A stretch of 10,619 nucleotides of DNA, from positions 1 through 10,619 of the forward strand of contig CAYRLZ010000062.1 of assembly GCA_964425275.1 (NCBI GenBank), written 5' to 3'. Every line of letters starts with the position of its first letter. The first letter of the stretch is position 1. A program made the translations under genes and the position numbers. Below are positions 1-6,105 of this stretch, piece after piece. The stretch comes from CAYRLZ01 sp964425275. GTDB lineage: Bacteria > Hydrothermota > Tepidihabitantia > Tepidihabitantales > JBDRVQ01. The notes below the pieces were generated by a model. The model searched no databases. It was not told the origin of the DNA and saw only the letters and a program-made list of their open reading frames with translations.

Positions 1-824
1 AAGGTAATTGTCGTCTCCTTATCCGGGGCAAGGTTGGTTATCGTCCTGGTGGTTGACCACTTCACCGCTCCTTCAATATAAAATGTCGCATCAAAGGTTA
101 CCGGGGAATTGCCAAAATTCTTTACTCTTGCCTTTGGCTTGATTACCGCCCCGGAATCAACAATATCAACCGGTGCCACAATTCCCGTTGTCCCGACATC
201 TAAGACCCTAACCAATACCGAACGGGATAATTTATCATTGCCGGAATACATATCACCGGTAAGTTCGGTTGAGCAGGAGACAGTATGGGTTCCTTTTTCT
301 TGGGCCAGCCAACTGGGAAAGGTGATATACTGATAAGTCCCGGGACTATGATTGATAACATCAGCGCTCTCATTATAGAAATTACCAATCTTCATCCTGA
401 CCTGATAACTCTCAGTTGTATTGCCAAAGTTATGGACCGAACAGGCCGGTATCACCTCAGTTCCAGAGTCAACAATTGGCAGTGGTGAGACAATCTTATA
501 ACAGCCGACATCTCTAACCCCGATTATTATCGTATCCGTTTTCCAGTCATCCCAGAAATAGACATCGCCACTCAAAGCCGTAGTGCATTTAATTGGATAT
601 TTCCCTCGGGGCCAATCCGCCGGCACCGAAGAGAAGATAAGAAGGGCCGAGTCGCCAAACAAAAGGGTTGTATCCTTAAAAGACTCATAAAAACTACCGA
701 TGCGAAACCGGGTCCGAAAGGTAGCTGGCTCTACCCCGTAATTTTTCACCCAAGCCTGCGGGGTGATTAAACCACCAGAATCTATTATGCCGACCGGTGC
801 GACGATTGATTTCGTCCCAACATT
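1..824 (-). repeat. Tandem 104-residue CARDB-like repeats within the carboxypeptidase
   Basis: Three repeat units begin at residues 551, 655 and 759 (nucleotides 824-513, 512-201 and 200-1, the last cut by the edge). The spacing is exactly 104 residues both times. Shared positions include D/N-V-G at the start, I-V-x-P, I-x-D-S-G, I-x-P, V-x-N-F/Y-G, then in the two complete units I-G-x-F-Y, C-x-T/S-x-L-x-G-D-x-Y near the end. CARDB-type domains are immunoglobulin-like adhesion modules found on secreted and cell-surface proteins. Here they probably hold the enzyme on a surface or bind a ligand; that role is inferred. Confidence 0.8.
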
Positions 825-2474
825 CGGCGAGACCAATGGATTAGAACCGATAATTATACTAAATTCTACCGGCTGGGTCATCGTCAGATTATCGTCAGTA
901 TAACTCATCTCCAATCTTAAAGGCACAACCCTTCCGGGTTCAGCCGATGTCTGGCAATAAACCCGGAATTGATTAAGGCGGTTATCCGTAGAATCCTTTC
1001 TTTGACAATTGGGAAAGGTCTTTATACTATCAAGGATAATTATCATCTCATCCCGGGATTTAAGTTTTGCCGTGATTGAATAGGCCGAATCTAAGGGGTG
1101 GATTGCTCGGTTTCTTACCCGAAACCAGACACTTGCCGTCTCCCCAGCATCTAATTCATTGGTTCTATTTCCGGATAAGGAATCGTTAATAAAAACCCTT
1201 CTTGGCTCAAAGAAGACCCCGGCGGTCTTGGCCAGATAAAAGGTATTGGGACGATTTATCCGGCATTCATTATCAACATAAGAAGGGTCATCCCAACCAT
1301 ACCAGAAATCATTTATTCCCCATTCAATCGTAAAGGCATAGGTAACAAATTTTCTGTTTCCTTCGTGCAAGGTATCCGCATATTCCCAATCAACACTGCC
1401 GCCGTTTACTGAATAGAGGACACGAGAAACCTGTCCGGTTCGGGGAGCCGGATATTGGTTATACATCCGAAAGGTATCAACTATCTCACGAAGCGTAATC
1501 TCATCCGGCGGTGAAGAGGTTGTATATCCCCAGGGATACACATTATACTGACCATAAGTGTGATAATCCATTTGGGTTCTTATTTTCTGGGCAAGCATAA
1601 AATCCCTTACTACCCTTGTCTCGGGTTCGGAAAATCGGGAAGGACCACGATAGGTCTCAGAAGATGGACTACCGCTTGAACCAGAATTATCATAAGCCCA
1701 TTTATAACCATAATTCCGATTTAAGTCCACGCCAACATAAGGGGATTGAATTATTCTTCGATTCTTTCGCCAGTAGGCATTAGGTCCTCCGGAATCAGAA
1801 TTATAGACATAGCCATCCGGATTCATCACCGGCGTGATATAGATTTCCCGGTTATTCACCAGCCAGGTGACGGTGCTATCTACACCATAATTCATTAAAA
1901 GCCAAGAGGCGAAATCAATACAGCAATGGGTAGCACCCGGCTCTCGGGCATGGATTGCCCCGTTGATATAAACCGCTGGCTCCGGTTCATCAATACTTGG
2001 ATTATCGGAGATTTTTAAGGTCCAGAGCGGTCTCCCTTGATGGGAGACCCCAATGTTCATAAGGGAGCAGATACTTGGATAATTTACCTTCAATCGGTCC
2101 AAGGTATCAATCATCTCCCAGTAGGTGAAGAAATAGCCAAAGTCCCTTAAAAGTTCTGGCTTATTTGGGTCAACCCCGGTCATCAAACGAAACTTCTCTT
2201 TAATATCCGGATAGGTTATCTCTACCCTTAACCCCTTCTCCTTTATCCTTTCCAATTGCTCTTCGGTCGTGATAATTATAATATAAGGCTCACCGGTTTT
2301 GGTCTCACCGCCAGTAGCGATATCTAACTCGGAAAAGAAATCACCTAATTTTGCCAATAATTCATCAGCGGTTGGAAAATAGACCCGTGCCTCAATTTTT
2401 GCATTATCTTTTCGGCCAAAGGAAAGATTAAAAAGGGTAAGAATAGATAAAAAGGATAAAATTTTTCTTGCCAT
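1..2474 (-). CDS. Secreted M14 zinc carboxypeptidase with C-terminal CARDB-like repeats (3' end outside window)
   Basis: Translating the minus strand from ATG 2474 gives 824 codons with no stop up to the window edge, so the C-terminus is missing. Residues 1-20 look like a signal peptide (MARK, a hydrophobic run, then LSFG), so the protein is probably exported. The peptidase domain spans about residues 120-400. It carries the M14 signature: zinc ligands H175 and E178 in IHARE, H305 in DYHTYG, substrate-binding R236 (YWRKN) and N252/R253 (DLNRNYG), and the catalytic glutamate E384 in FTIEWG. By family knowledge it removes C-terminal residues from peptides, as carboxypeptidase T does. Residues 405-545 form a beta-rich linker, followed by CARDB-like repeats. 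The start is supported by AGGGAG eight bases upstream and a promoter at 2508-2536. The family call is firm. The exact substrate, and whether a sorting or anchor domain follows, cannot be seen. Confidence 0.93.
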   Translation of the reverse strand, partial: MARKILSFLSILTLFNLSFGRKDNAKIEARVYFPTADELLAKLGDFFSELDIATGGETKTGEPYIIIITTEEQLERIKEKGLRVEITYPDIKEKFRLMTGVDPNKPELLRDFGYFFTYWEMIDTLDRLKVNYPSICSLMNIGVSHQGRPLWTLKISDNPSIDEPEPAVYINGAIHAREPGATHCCIDFASWLLMNYGVDSTVTWLVNNREIYITPVMNPDGYVYNSDSGGPNAYWRKNRRIIQSPYVGVDLNRNYGYKWAYDNSGSSGSPSSETYRGPSRFSEPETRVVRDFMLAQKIRTQMDYHTYGQYNVYPWGYTTSSPPDEITLREIVDTFRMYNQYPAPRTGQVSRVLYSVNGGSVDWEYADTLHEGNRKFVTYAFTIEWGINDFWYGWDDPSYVDNECRINRPNTFYLAKTAGVFFEPRRVFINDSLSGNRTNELDAGETASVWFRVRNRAIHPLDSAYSITAKLKSRDEMIIILDSIKTFPNCQRKDSTDNRLNQFRVYCQTSAEPGRVVPLRLEMSYTDDNLTMTQPVEFSIIIGSNPLVSPNVGTKSIVAPVGIIDSGGLITPQAWVKNYGVEPATFRTRFRIGSFYESFKDTTLLFGDSALLIFSSVPADWPRGKYPIKCTTALSGDVYFWDDWKTDTIIIGVRDVGCYKIVSPLPIVDSGTEVIPACSVHNFGNTTESYQVRMKIGNFYNESADVINHSPGTYQYITFPSWLAQEKGTHTVSCSTELTGDMYSGNDKLSRSVLVRVLDVGTTGIVAPVDIVDSGAVIKPKARVKNFGNSPVTFDATFYIEGAVKWSTTRTITNLAPDKETTIT

Positions 2475-2507
2475 CTTCTTCGCTCCCTCTGTAATTTTAT
2501 AGGAATA

Positions 2508-2536
2508 ATTTTACAAAATTTTTTATCGGTCGTCAA
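2508..2536 (-). promoter_or_regulatory. Sigma-70-type promoter of the carboxypeptidase gene
   Basis: On the minus strand a -35 box TTGACG (2536-2531) and a -10 box TAAAAT (2513-2508) are separated by 17 bases. Transcription would begin near 2501, leaving a leader of about 27 bases that contains AGGGAG ahead of ATG 2474. The fit in position and spacing is good. The inverted repeat at 2526-2559 covers the -35 box. Confidence 0.7.
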
Positions 2537-2559
2537 GCGAGTTGCGCGCTTTTTACCGA
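2526..2559. promoter_or_regulatory. Nested inverted repeat between the divergent promoters (possible operator)
   Basis: The outer arms are TCGGT (2526-2530) and ACCGA (2555-2559). The inner arms are AAGCG (2535-2539) and CGCTT (2547-2551) around a seven-base loop. The element covers the -35 box of the leftward promoter and lies about 33 bases upstream of the -35 box of the rightward one. A regulator binding here could act on both genes, but the arms are short and chance cannot be excluded. Confidence 0.3.
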
Positions 2560-2591
2560 CACCGGAGATTTTGTCTAAAACGCTTCTAAAC

Positions 2592-2619
2592 TTGACTTCG
2601 ACCCTTTTCAAATTATAAT
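2592..2619 (+). promoter_or_regulatory. Near-consensus sigma-70-type promoter of the glycoside hydrolase/glycosyltransferase operon
   Basis: TTGACT (2592-2597) and a perfect TATAAT (2614-2619) are spaced by 16 bases. The -10 box sits in the 10-base palindrome AATTATAATT. Transcription is expected at about 2625-2627, which is the first ATG of the downstream reading frame. This promoter therefore bears directly on where translation starts. Confidence 0.75.
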
Positions 2620-2624
2620 TAAGG

Positions 2625-3542
2625 ATGACTATTTACTTCGTTCTCTTTTTTTCCGTCCTCCCATTTCCGGTGGAAAAGATGCGGGGGGTCAATTACTACC
2701 CAGCGAAAAATCCCTGGGAGAAGATGTGGTTAGAATGGGATGCAGTAGTTATTGAAAAGGATTTAAAGTTAGTTAAGGAATTAAACCTTAATCTCGTTGA
2801 GACCTATATCCACTACCCCTTTTTCTTTTCCGAAGAAGAAGATGAGATAAAAATTGACCTAATTCAGAGATTAGACGAATTCCTAAGTATCGCCAATCAA
2901 TACCACCTGAAGGTAATCTACACCCTCTTTGACTTCACTTATAACCATTCGTTGCGCAAATGGCCGTTTCATAAAAAGTATCTAACGGAGATTGTCAAGC
3001 GATTCCGGGATGATGAAAGAATTTATCTTTGGGGGATAAGAAATGAGATAAATTTTATCAAGGAACCGATTGATACGCTCATACAATGGGCGGAGAGTGT
3101 GGCCACCTTGATCCGGCGATACGACACCCTCCACCCCTTAGAAGTAGAATTAGGGGGAAGAGATTTAAATACCCTAAAAAATGCCGCCCAATTTATTGAG
3201 CGCTTAAAAGAAAGAGTAGATATTTTTGCCCTCTCCTTTTTTGGTGAGCCGGAAAGCCTGCCAACAATCCTCTTCTGGTTGCGGGAAAAAACCGGCAAAC
3301 CGGTTGTGGTTAGTGAATTTGGTTACCCGACTTCCTGGGCTAAAGGGGAGGAGGGGCAGAAAAACTATTTTAAGAGGATGCTAAAAGTCTTAAAGAAAAA
3401 TCAGACCGGGTTTCGTTTTTGGACCTTGTGCGAATTTGCTAAGGAAAACCTCTCCCCAGAAGAGAAGACCCTGGGGATTATTCGGCTTGGGCGTCAACCA
3501 AAGAAGACCTACTCCCTACTAAAAAAAATCTCTTGGGATTAG
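2625..3542 (+). CDS. Clan GH-A (GH5-like) glycoside hydrolase
   Basis: This 305-residue protein resembles retaining TIM-barrel glycosidases related to cellulases and mannanases. The conserved opening MRGVNYYPAKNPW lies at residues 19-31. The putative acid/base E141 lies in WGIRNEIN after strand 4, and the putative nucleophile E231 in VVVSEFGYPT after strand 7, as expected for clan GH-A. Residues 1-16 are hydrophobic and could be a short export signal, but they lack a basic start. The first ATG has no spaced ribosome site, and the predicted transcript starts at that ATG. An alternative ATG at 2679 follows GGTGG by five bases and begins just at the conserved domain, giving a 287-residue cytoplasmic enzyme. 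The substrate is unknown; its place ahead of two glycosyltransferases suggests a polysaccharide or glycan intermediate. Its stop overlaps a possible GTG start of the next gene. Confidence 0.8.
   Translation: MTIYFVLFFSVLPFPVEKMRGVNYYPAKNPWEKMWLEWDAVVIEKDLKLVKELNLNLVETYIHYPFFFSEEEDEIKIDLIQRLDEFLSIANQYHLKVIYTLFDFTYNHSLRKWPFHKKYLTEIVKRFRDDERIYLWGIRNEINFIKEPIDTLIQWAESVATLIRRYDTLHPLEVELGGRDLNTLKNAAQFIERLKERVDIFALSFFGEPESLPTILFWLREKTGKPVVVSEFGYPTSWAKGEEGQKNYFKRMLKVLKKNQTGFRFWTLCEFAKENLSPEEKTLGIIRLGRQPKKTYSLLKKISWD
2669..2681 (+). promoter_or_regulatory. Ribosome site favouring an internal start of the glycoside hydrolase
   Basis: GGTGG at 2669-2673 lies five bases before ATG 2679-2681, which is in frame with the long form. 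With transcription starting near 2626 this would give a leader of about 53 bases. The upstream ATG at 2625 has only AAGG directly touching it. The site therefore competes with, and may replace, the longer start. Confidence 0.45.
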
Positions 3543-4705
3543 TGGGCAAGGTGAGAAAATATAGAATCGCCTGGGATTGCCGGAAGTTAGATAACCAAAA
3601 GACCGGGATTGGGATTTATATATCTAATATTTTAAGGCAATTCTCATCATCCGCCAATAATTATCAATTTCTTCTCTATACCGATAAGAAATCAACCGCT
3701 TGGCAATTTCCGAAAAATATGGTTCTTATCACAACCCCACCCGGCGCGAATAGAAAAAGCCTCTGGCAGAAGCCTTTTTCCCCCTTCTGGTTGAACTTCA
3801 TTCTTCCCCAATACTTAAAGAGAGACCGCATTGACCTTTTTCATTCACCCAATCATTTATTACCTCTGTTTTATCAAGGGAAGACAATAGTGACGGTCCA
3901 TGATTTGATACCCTTTATCTTCCCTCAGGTTTATGGATTTTGGTATCCGAGGTATTTCCGGTTGCTCCTACCGATAACCTTAAGGCGAGCCGATGCCATC
4001 GTTACCCCTTCGCAGACGACAAAAAACGATTTGCTTTCCCTTTTCCCAATCAAAGAGGCGAAGATAAAGGTTGTTTATAATGGGATTGATGAAATGTTCA
4101 AGGTGATTGAAGAACAGGAATTATTAGAAAAAATGAGGAAGAAGTTGTCTCTGCCGAAGCGATTTATCCTTTTTGTCGGGACAGTAGAATACCGGAAGAA
4201 TTTGTTGCCCCTGGTGCGGGCCTTCCAAAAATTAGTGAGGATTAAGGGGATAGGGCATAAACTGGTAATTGTGGGGAAATTGGGGATAGGTAGTGATGAG
4301 ATTTTAAGGGTAGTTTCGGAGCTGGGGGTGAAGGAAGAGGTTATGTTTCTTAACTATCTGCCAGCCGAAGATTTACCTTTTGTCTATAATCTGGCCGACC
4401 TATTCGTTTACCCCTCTATTTATGAAGGGTTTGGATTGCCGGTGATTGAAGCGATGGCTTGTGGTGTGCCGGTGATTACCAGTGATTGCTCAGCGCTTAA
4501 AGAAATTGCCCAAGGGGCCTCGCTTTTAATTGACCCAAAGGATGCCGATGATTTGGGAAAGAAGATTTTATTACTTTTGGAGAATGAGGATTTAAGGAAA
4601 GAGTTAAAAGTAAAAGGGCTTTCTCGGGCCAATGCCTTCTCCTGGAAGAGAACAGCAGAAAGGCTTTTAAGTTTATACGACGACCTATTGGCAAAAACCG
4701 AATGA
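3542..4705 (+). CDS. GT4-family glycosyltransferase (GT-B fold)
   Basis: From GTG 3542 the protein is 387 residues, a normal size for GT4. The N-terminal acceptor half has the glycine-rich KTGIGIYI loop (about residues 20-27) and the motif TVHDLIPF (118-125). The donor half has FVGTVEYRKN (211-220), VYPSIYEGFGLP (289-300) and the E-x7-E pair E295 and E303, which in this family contacts the nucleotide sugar. It should move a sugar from a nucleotide donor to a lipid-linked or growing glycan at the inner membrane face. Donor and acceptor cannot be read from sequence. The start is uncertain: TTG 3533 and GTG 3551 are in frame; GTG 3542 shares its first base with the stop of the hydrolase gene, which suggests coupled translation. 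GTG 3551 would give the typical MRKYRIAWD opening. Confidence 0.9.
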   Translation: MGKVRKYRIAWDCRKLDNQKTGIGIYISNILRQFSSSANNYQFLLYTDKKSTAWQFPKNMVLITTPPGANRKSLWQKPFSPFWLNFILPQYLKRDRIDLFHSPNHLLPLFYQGKTIVTVHDLIPFIFPQVYGFWYPRYFRLLLPITLRRADAIVTPSQTTKNDLLSLFPIKEAKIKVVYNGIDEMFKVIEEQELLEKMRKKLSLPKRFILFVGTVEYRKNLLPLVRAFQKLVRIKGIGHKLVIVGKLGIGSDEILRVVSELGVKEEVMFLNYLPAEDLPFVYNLADLFVYPSIYEGFGLPVIEAMACGVPVITSDCSALKEIAQGASLLIDPKDADDLGKKILLLLENEDLRKELKVKGLSRANAFSWKRTAERLLSLYDDLLAKTE

Positions 4706-4782
4706 TGATTACGGCGATATTTTTCACCGCTGTCATCGTTTATATTTCTTTTCATCGCTATTATCGTTTAGAAGGAATATGA
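4702..4782 (+). CDS. Possible 26-residue single-pass membrane microprotein
   Basis: A small open frame fills the gap between the two glycosyltransferase genes. Its ATG overlaps the stop of the first in ATGA (4702-4705), and its TGA overlaps the start of the second in ATGA (4779-4782). The product has a hydrophobic stretch at about residues 3-17 (ITAIFFTAVIVYISF) followed by a basic and aromatic tail (HRYYRLEG), as expected for a short membrane anchor with the tail in the cytoplasm. If real, it might tether or modulate the glycosyltransferases, or simply keep ribosomes coupled along the message. No good ribosome site precedes it, and nothing in the protein is recognisable as a known family. 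Confidence 0.4.
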   Translation: MMITAIFFTAVIVYISFHRYYRLEGI

Positions 4783-5999
4783 ATATTTTAATCCTTTCGC
4801 CTTACCTTCCGGTTCCTTCCCAGGGAGGAGGGGGGACAAGTTATTTTTATTATCTAAAAAAACTTGCCCCCAGGCATAAGATAACTCTTTTATGCCTCTG
4901 CCAAAAAGATGAGCAACAGGAAATAAATAAATTGTTTCCCTATTGTGAAAGGATAGAAATTATCCGCTTAAAAAAGATACCGGCTCTTTGGCACGCATTT
5001 CTCTCTCTCTTCACAGGGAGTTCTTTTCGGGTTGGGTTCTATCGTTCTTCGCAATTCAAAAAGGTCGTCGCGGCAACCTTGCAGGGAAAAAGATTTGATG
5101 CTATAATCGCCAGTCACGAGCGGATGGGACAGTATATTAAAGGGGGGGTAGGCATTAAGAAGATTTTAGACTTTCATGATATAGTATCCGAACGACATAA
5201 GATGTTAGCCAGGGTAGGCAAATCACCACTCCGGCGATTGGCTCACTTCTTAGAATTTTTCCGACTCCGAAAATATGAAATCGGTTGCCTCCAAAGATTT
5301 GATACCCTGTGGGTCTCTACGACCCGGGATGCGGCGAGTTTAAGAGAATACGACAGGGATAAAAGATTAAAGGTAGTGAGAAAGGGAATAGAATTACAGG
5401 ACTTCCCTTGGGGCTTAGATAACGAAACCTCCCAGTCCTTAATCTTCACCGGGAATATGAGTTATGAGCCAAATGTGGACGGTGTTTTATATTTTGTCAA
5501 AGAGATCTTCCCCCGGTTAAAAGCGGATTTGCCCGAGGTTAAATTCTTGGTGGTCGGGAATTATCCCCATAAAAAGATTCAGCGCTTGGCTAATCCTAAT
5601 CAAGGGATAATCGTTACCGGAAAGGTTCCGGCGGTCTTAGACTACTTAAAAAAATCAAGGGTATTTGTTTGTCCTTTACTTGTCGGCACGGGCACCCGAA
5701 TCAAACTCTTGGAGGCGATGGCGGTTGGCTTACCAATTGTTAGCACCACGGCCGGTTGCGCTGGGTTAGGGGCGAAAAATGAGAAGCATCTGCTTGTCGC
5801 TGACACACCTGAGGCATTCTCGGCGGCGGTAAGAAGGCTTTTTACCGATAAAGATTTATACAATTCTTTAAGCAAAAACAGCCAGAGATTTGTTGCCGAA
5901 AATTACGATGTGAACAAAATAGCGGAAGATATCGCTTTTTCCCTTAGCGATTGCCGCACGCCAAGCGGGGCGCAAGTGCACCGGCGAATTACCGATTAG
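4779..5999 (+). CDS. GT4-type glycosyltransferase (sugar transferase)
   Basis: The 406-residue protein is a second GT-B enzyme, distinct from its neighbour. The N-terminus MNILILSPYLPVPSQGGGG (1-19) is the first strand and glycine-rich loop of the acceptor domain. The donor domain begins near 221 with LIFTGNMSYEPNVDG and carries VFVCPLLVGTGTRIKLLEAM (295-314), where R307, K309 and E312 sit at donor-binding positions. The first glutamate of E-x7-E is replaced by T304, as is common in this GTGTRIKLLEAM subgroup. The general look recalls the sugar transferases associated with PEP-CTERM/EpsH exopolysaccharide loci, though no such locus is visible here. GAAGGA lies only two bases before ATG 4779, so reinitiation from upstream translation is likely. 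The last 15 residues are encoded by unusually GC-rich DNA and look unlike the usual helical end of the family. Confidence 0.9.
   Translation: MNILILSPYLPVPSQGGGGTSYFYYLKKLAPRHKITLLCLCQKDEQQEINKLFPYCERIEIIRLKKIPALWHAFLSLFTGSSFRVGFYRSSQFKKVVAATLQGKRFDAIIASHERMGQYIKGGVGIKKILDFHDIVSERHKMLARVGKSPLRRLAHFLEFFRLRKYEIGCLQRFDTLWVSTTRDAASLREYDRDKRLKVVRKGIELQDFPWGLDNETSQSLIFTGNMSYEPNVDGVLYFVKEIFPRLKADLPEVKFLVVGNYPHKKIQRLANPNQGIIVTGKVPAVLDYLKKSRVFVCPLLVGTGTRIKLLEAMAVGLPIVSTTAGCAGLGAKNEKHLLVADTPEAFSAAVRRLFTDKDLYNSLSKNSQRFVAENYDVNKIAEDIAFSLSDCRTPSGAQVHRRITD
5931..5985 (+). other. Potential stem-loops at the 3' end of the second glycosyltransferase gene
   Basis: ATCGCT (5931-5936) can pair with AGCGAT (5946-5951). 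Next to it a GC-rich segment can form an imperfect stem: GCCG (5953-5956) with CGGC (5982-5985), CAC (5957-5959) with GTG (5976-5978), and GCC (5960-5962) with GGC (5969-5971), with two bulges on the 3' side. No run of T follows, so this is not a standard intrinsic terminator, but it might slow transcription between the two operons. Confidence 0.25.
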
Positions 6000-6041
6000 A
6001 ATATTCTCAAAAGAATGGCTTAAACCACGTTGATTTCTATT

Positions 6042-6070
6042 TTGACTTTTTCCCATCTTTTTGTTATATT
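6042..6070 (+). promoter_or_regulatory. Extended -10 promoter of the second operon
   Basis: TTGACT (6042-6047) and TATATT (6065-6070) are separated by 17 bases. TG at 6062-6063 one base ahead of the -10 box makes it an extended -10 element. Transcription would begin near 6077, giving a leader of about 26 bases. This separates the lyase operon from the glycosyltransferase operon. Confidence 0.75.
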
Positions 6071-6090
6071 TTATTAAACTTAGGTTCAAA

Positions 6091-6105
6091 AAAGGAGAAA
6101 AAATG
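6091..6105 (+). promoter_or_regulatory. Strong ribosome site fixing the lyase start
   Basis: AAAGGAG (6091-6097) lies five bases before ATG 6103. The frame is open further upstream to a TTG at 6061, but that codon lies inside the promoter, ahead of the expected transcript start, so ATG 6103 is the true start. Confidence 0.85.

Noticed and set aside
109..488. Plus-strand open frames of 67-74 residues near the left edge
   Set aside because: They lie opposite the carboxypeptidase gene, whose motifs and repeats continue through this region, so they are antisense shadows.
2345..2611. Minus-strand 88-residue frame across the divergent promoter region
   Set aside because: It crosses both promoters and runs into the carboxypeptidase start in another frame; the product has no domain-like pattern.
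2611..2620. Palindrome AATTATAATT as a bidirectional -10 box
   Set aside because: In the minus direction there is no -35-like box at the right distance, so it is best read as part of the plus-strand promoter only.
6003..6016. Small hairpin ATTCT/AGAAT after the second glycosyltransferase gene
   Set aside because: Five A/T-rich pairs without a following T run are too weak to call a terminator.
6061..6102. Longer lyase start at TTG 6061
   Set aside because: That codon lies inside the promoter ahead of the expected transcript start, and a strong ribosome site points to ATG 6103.
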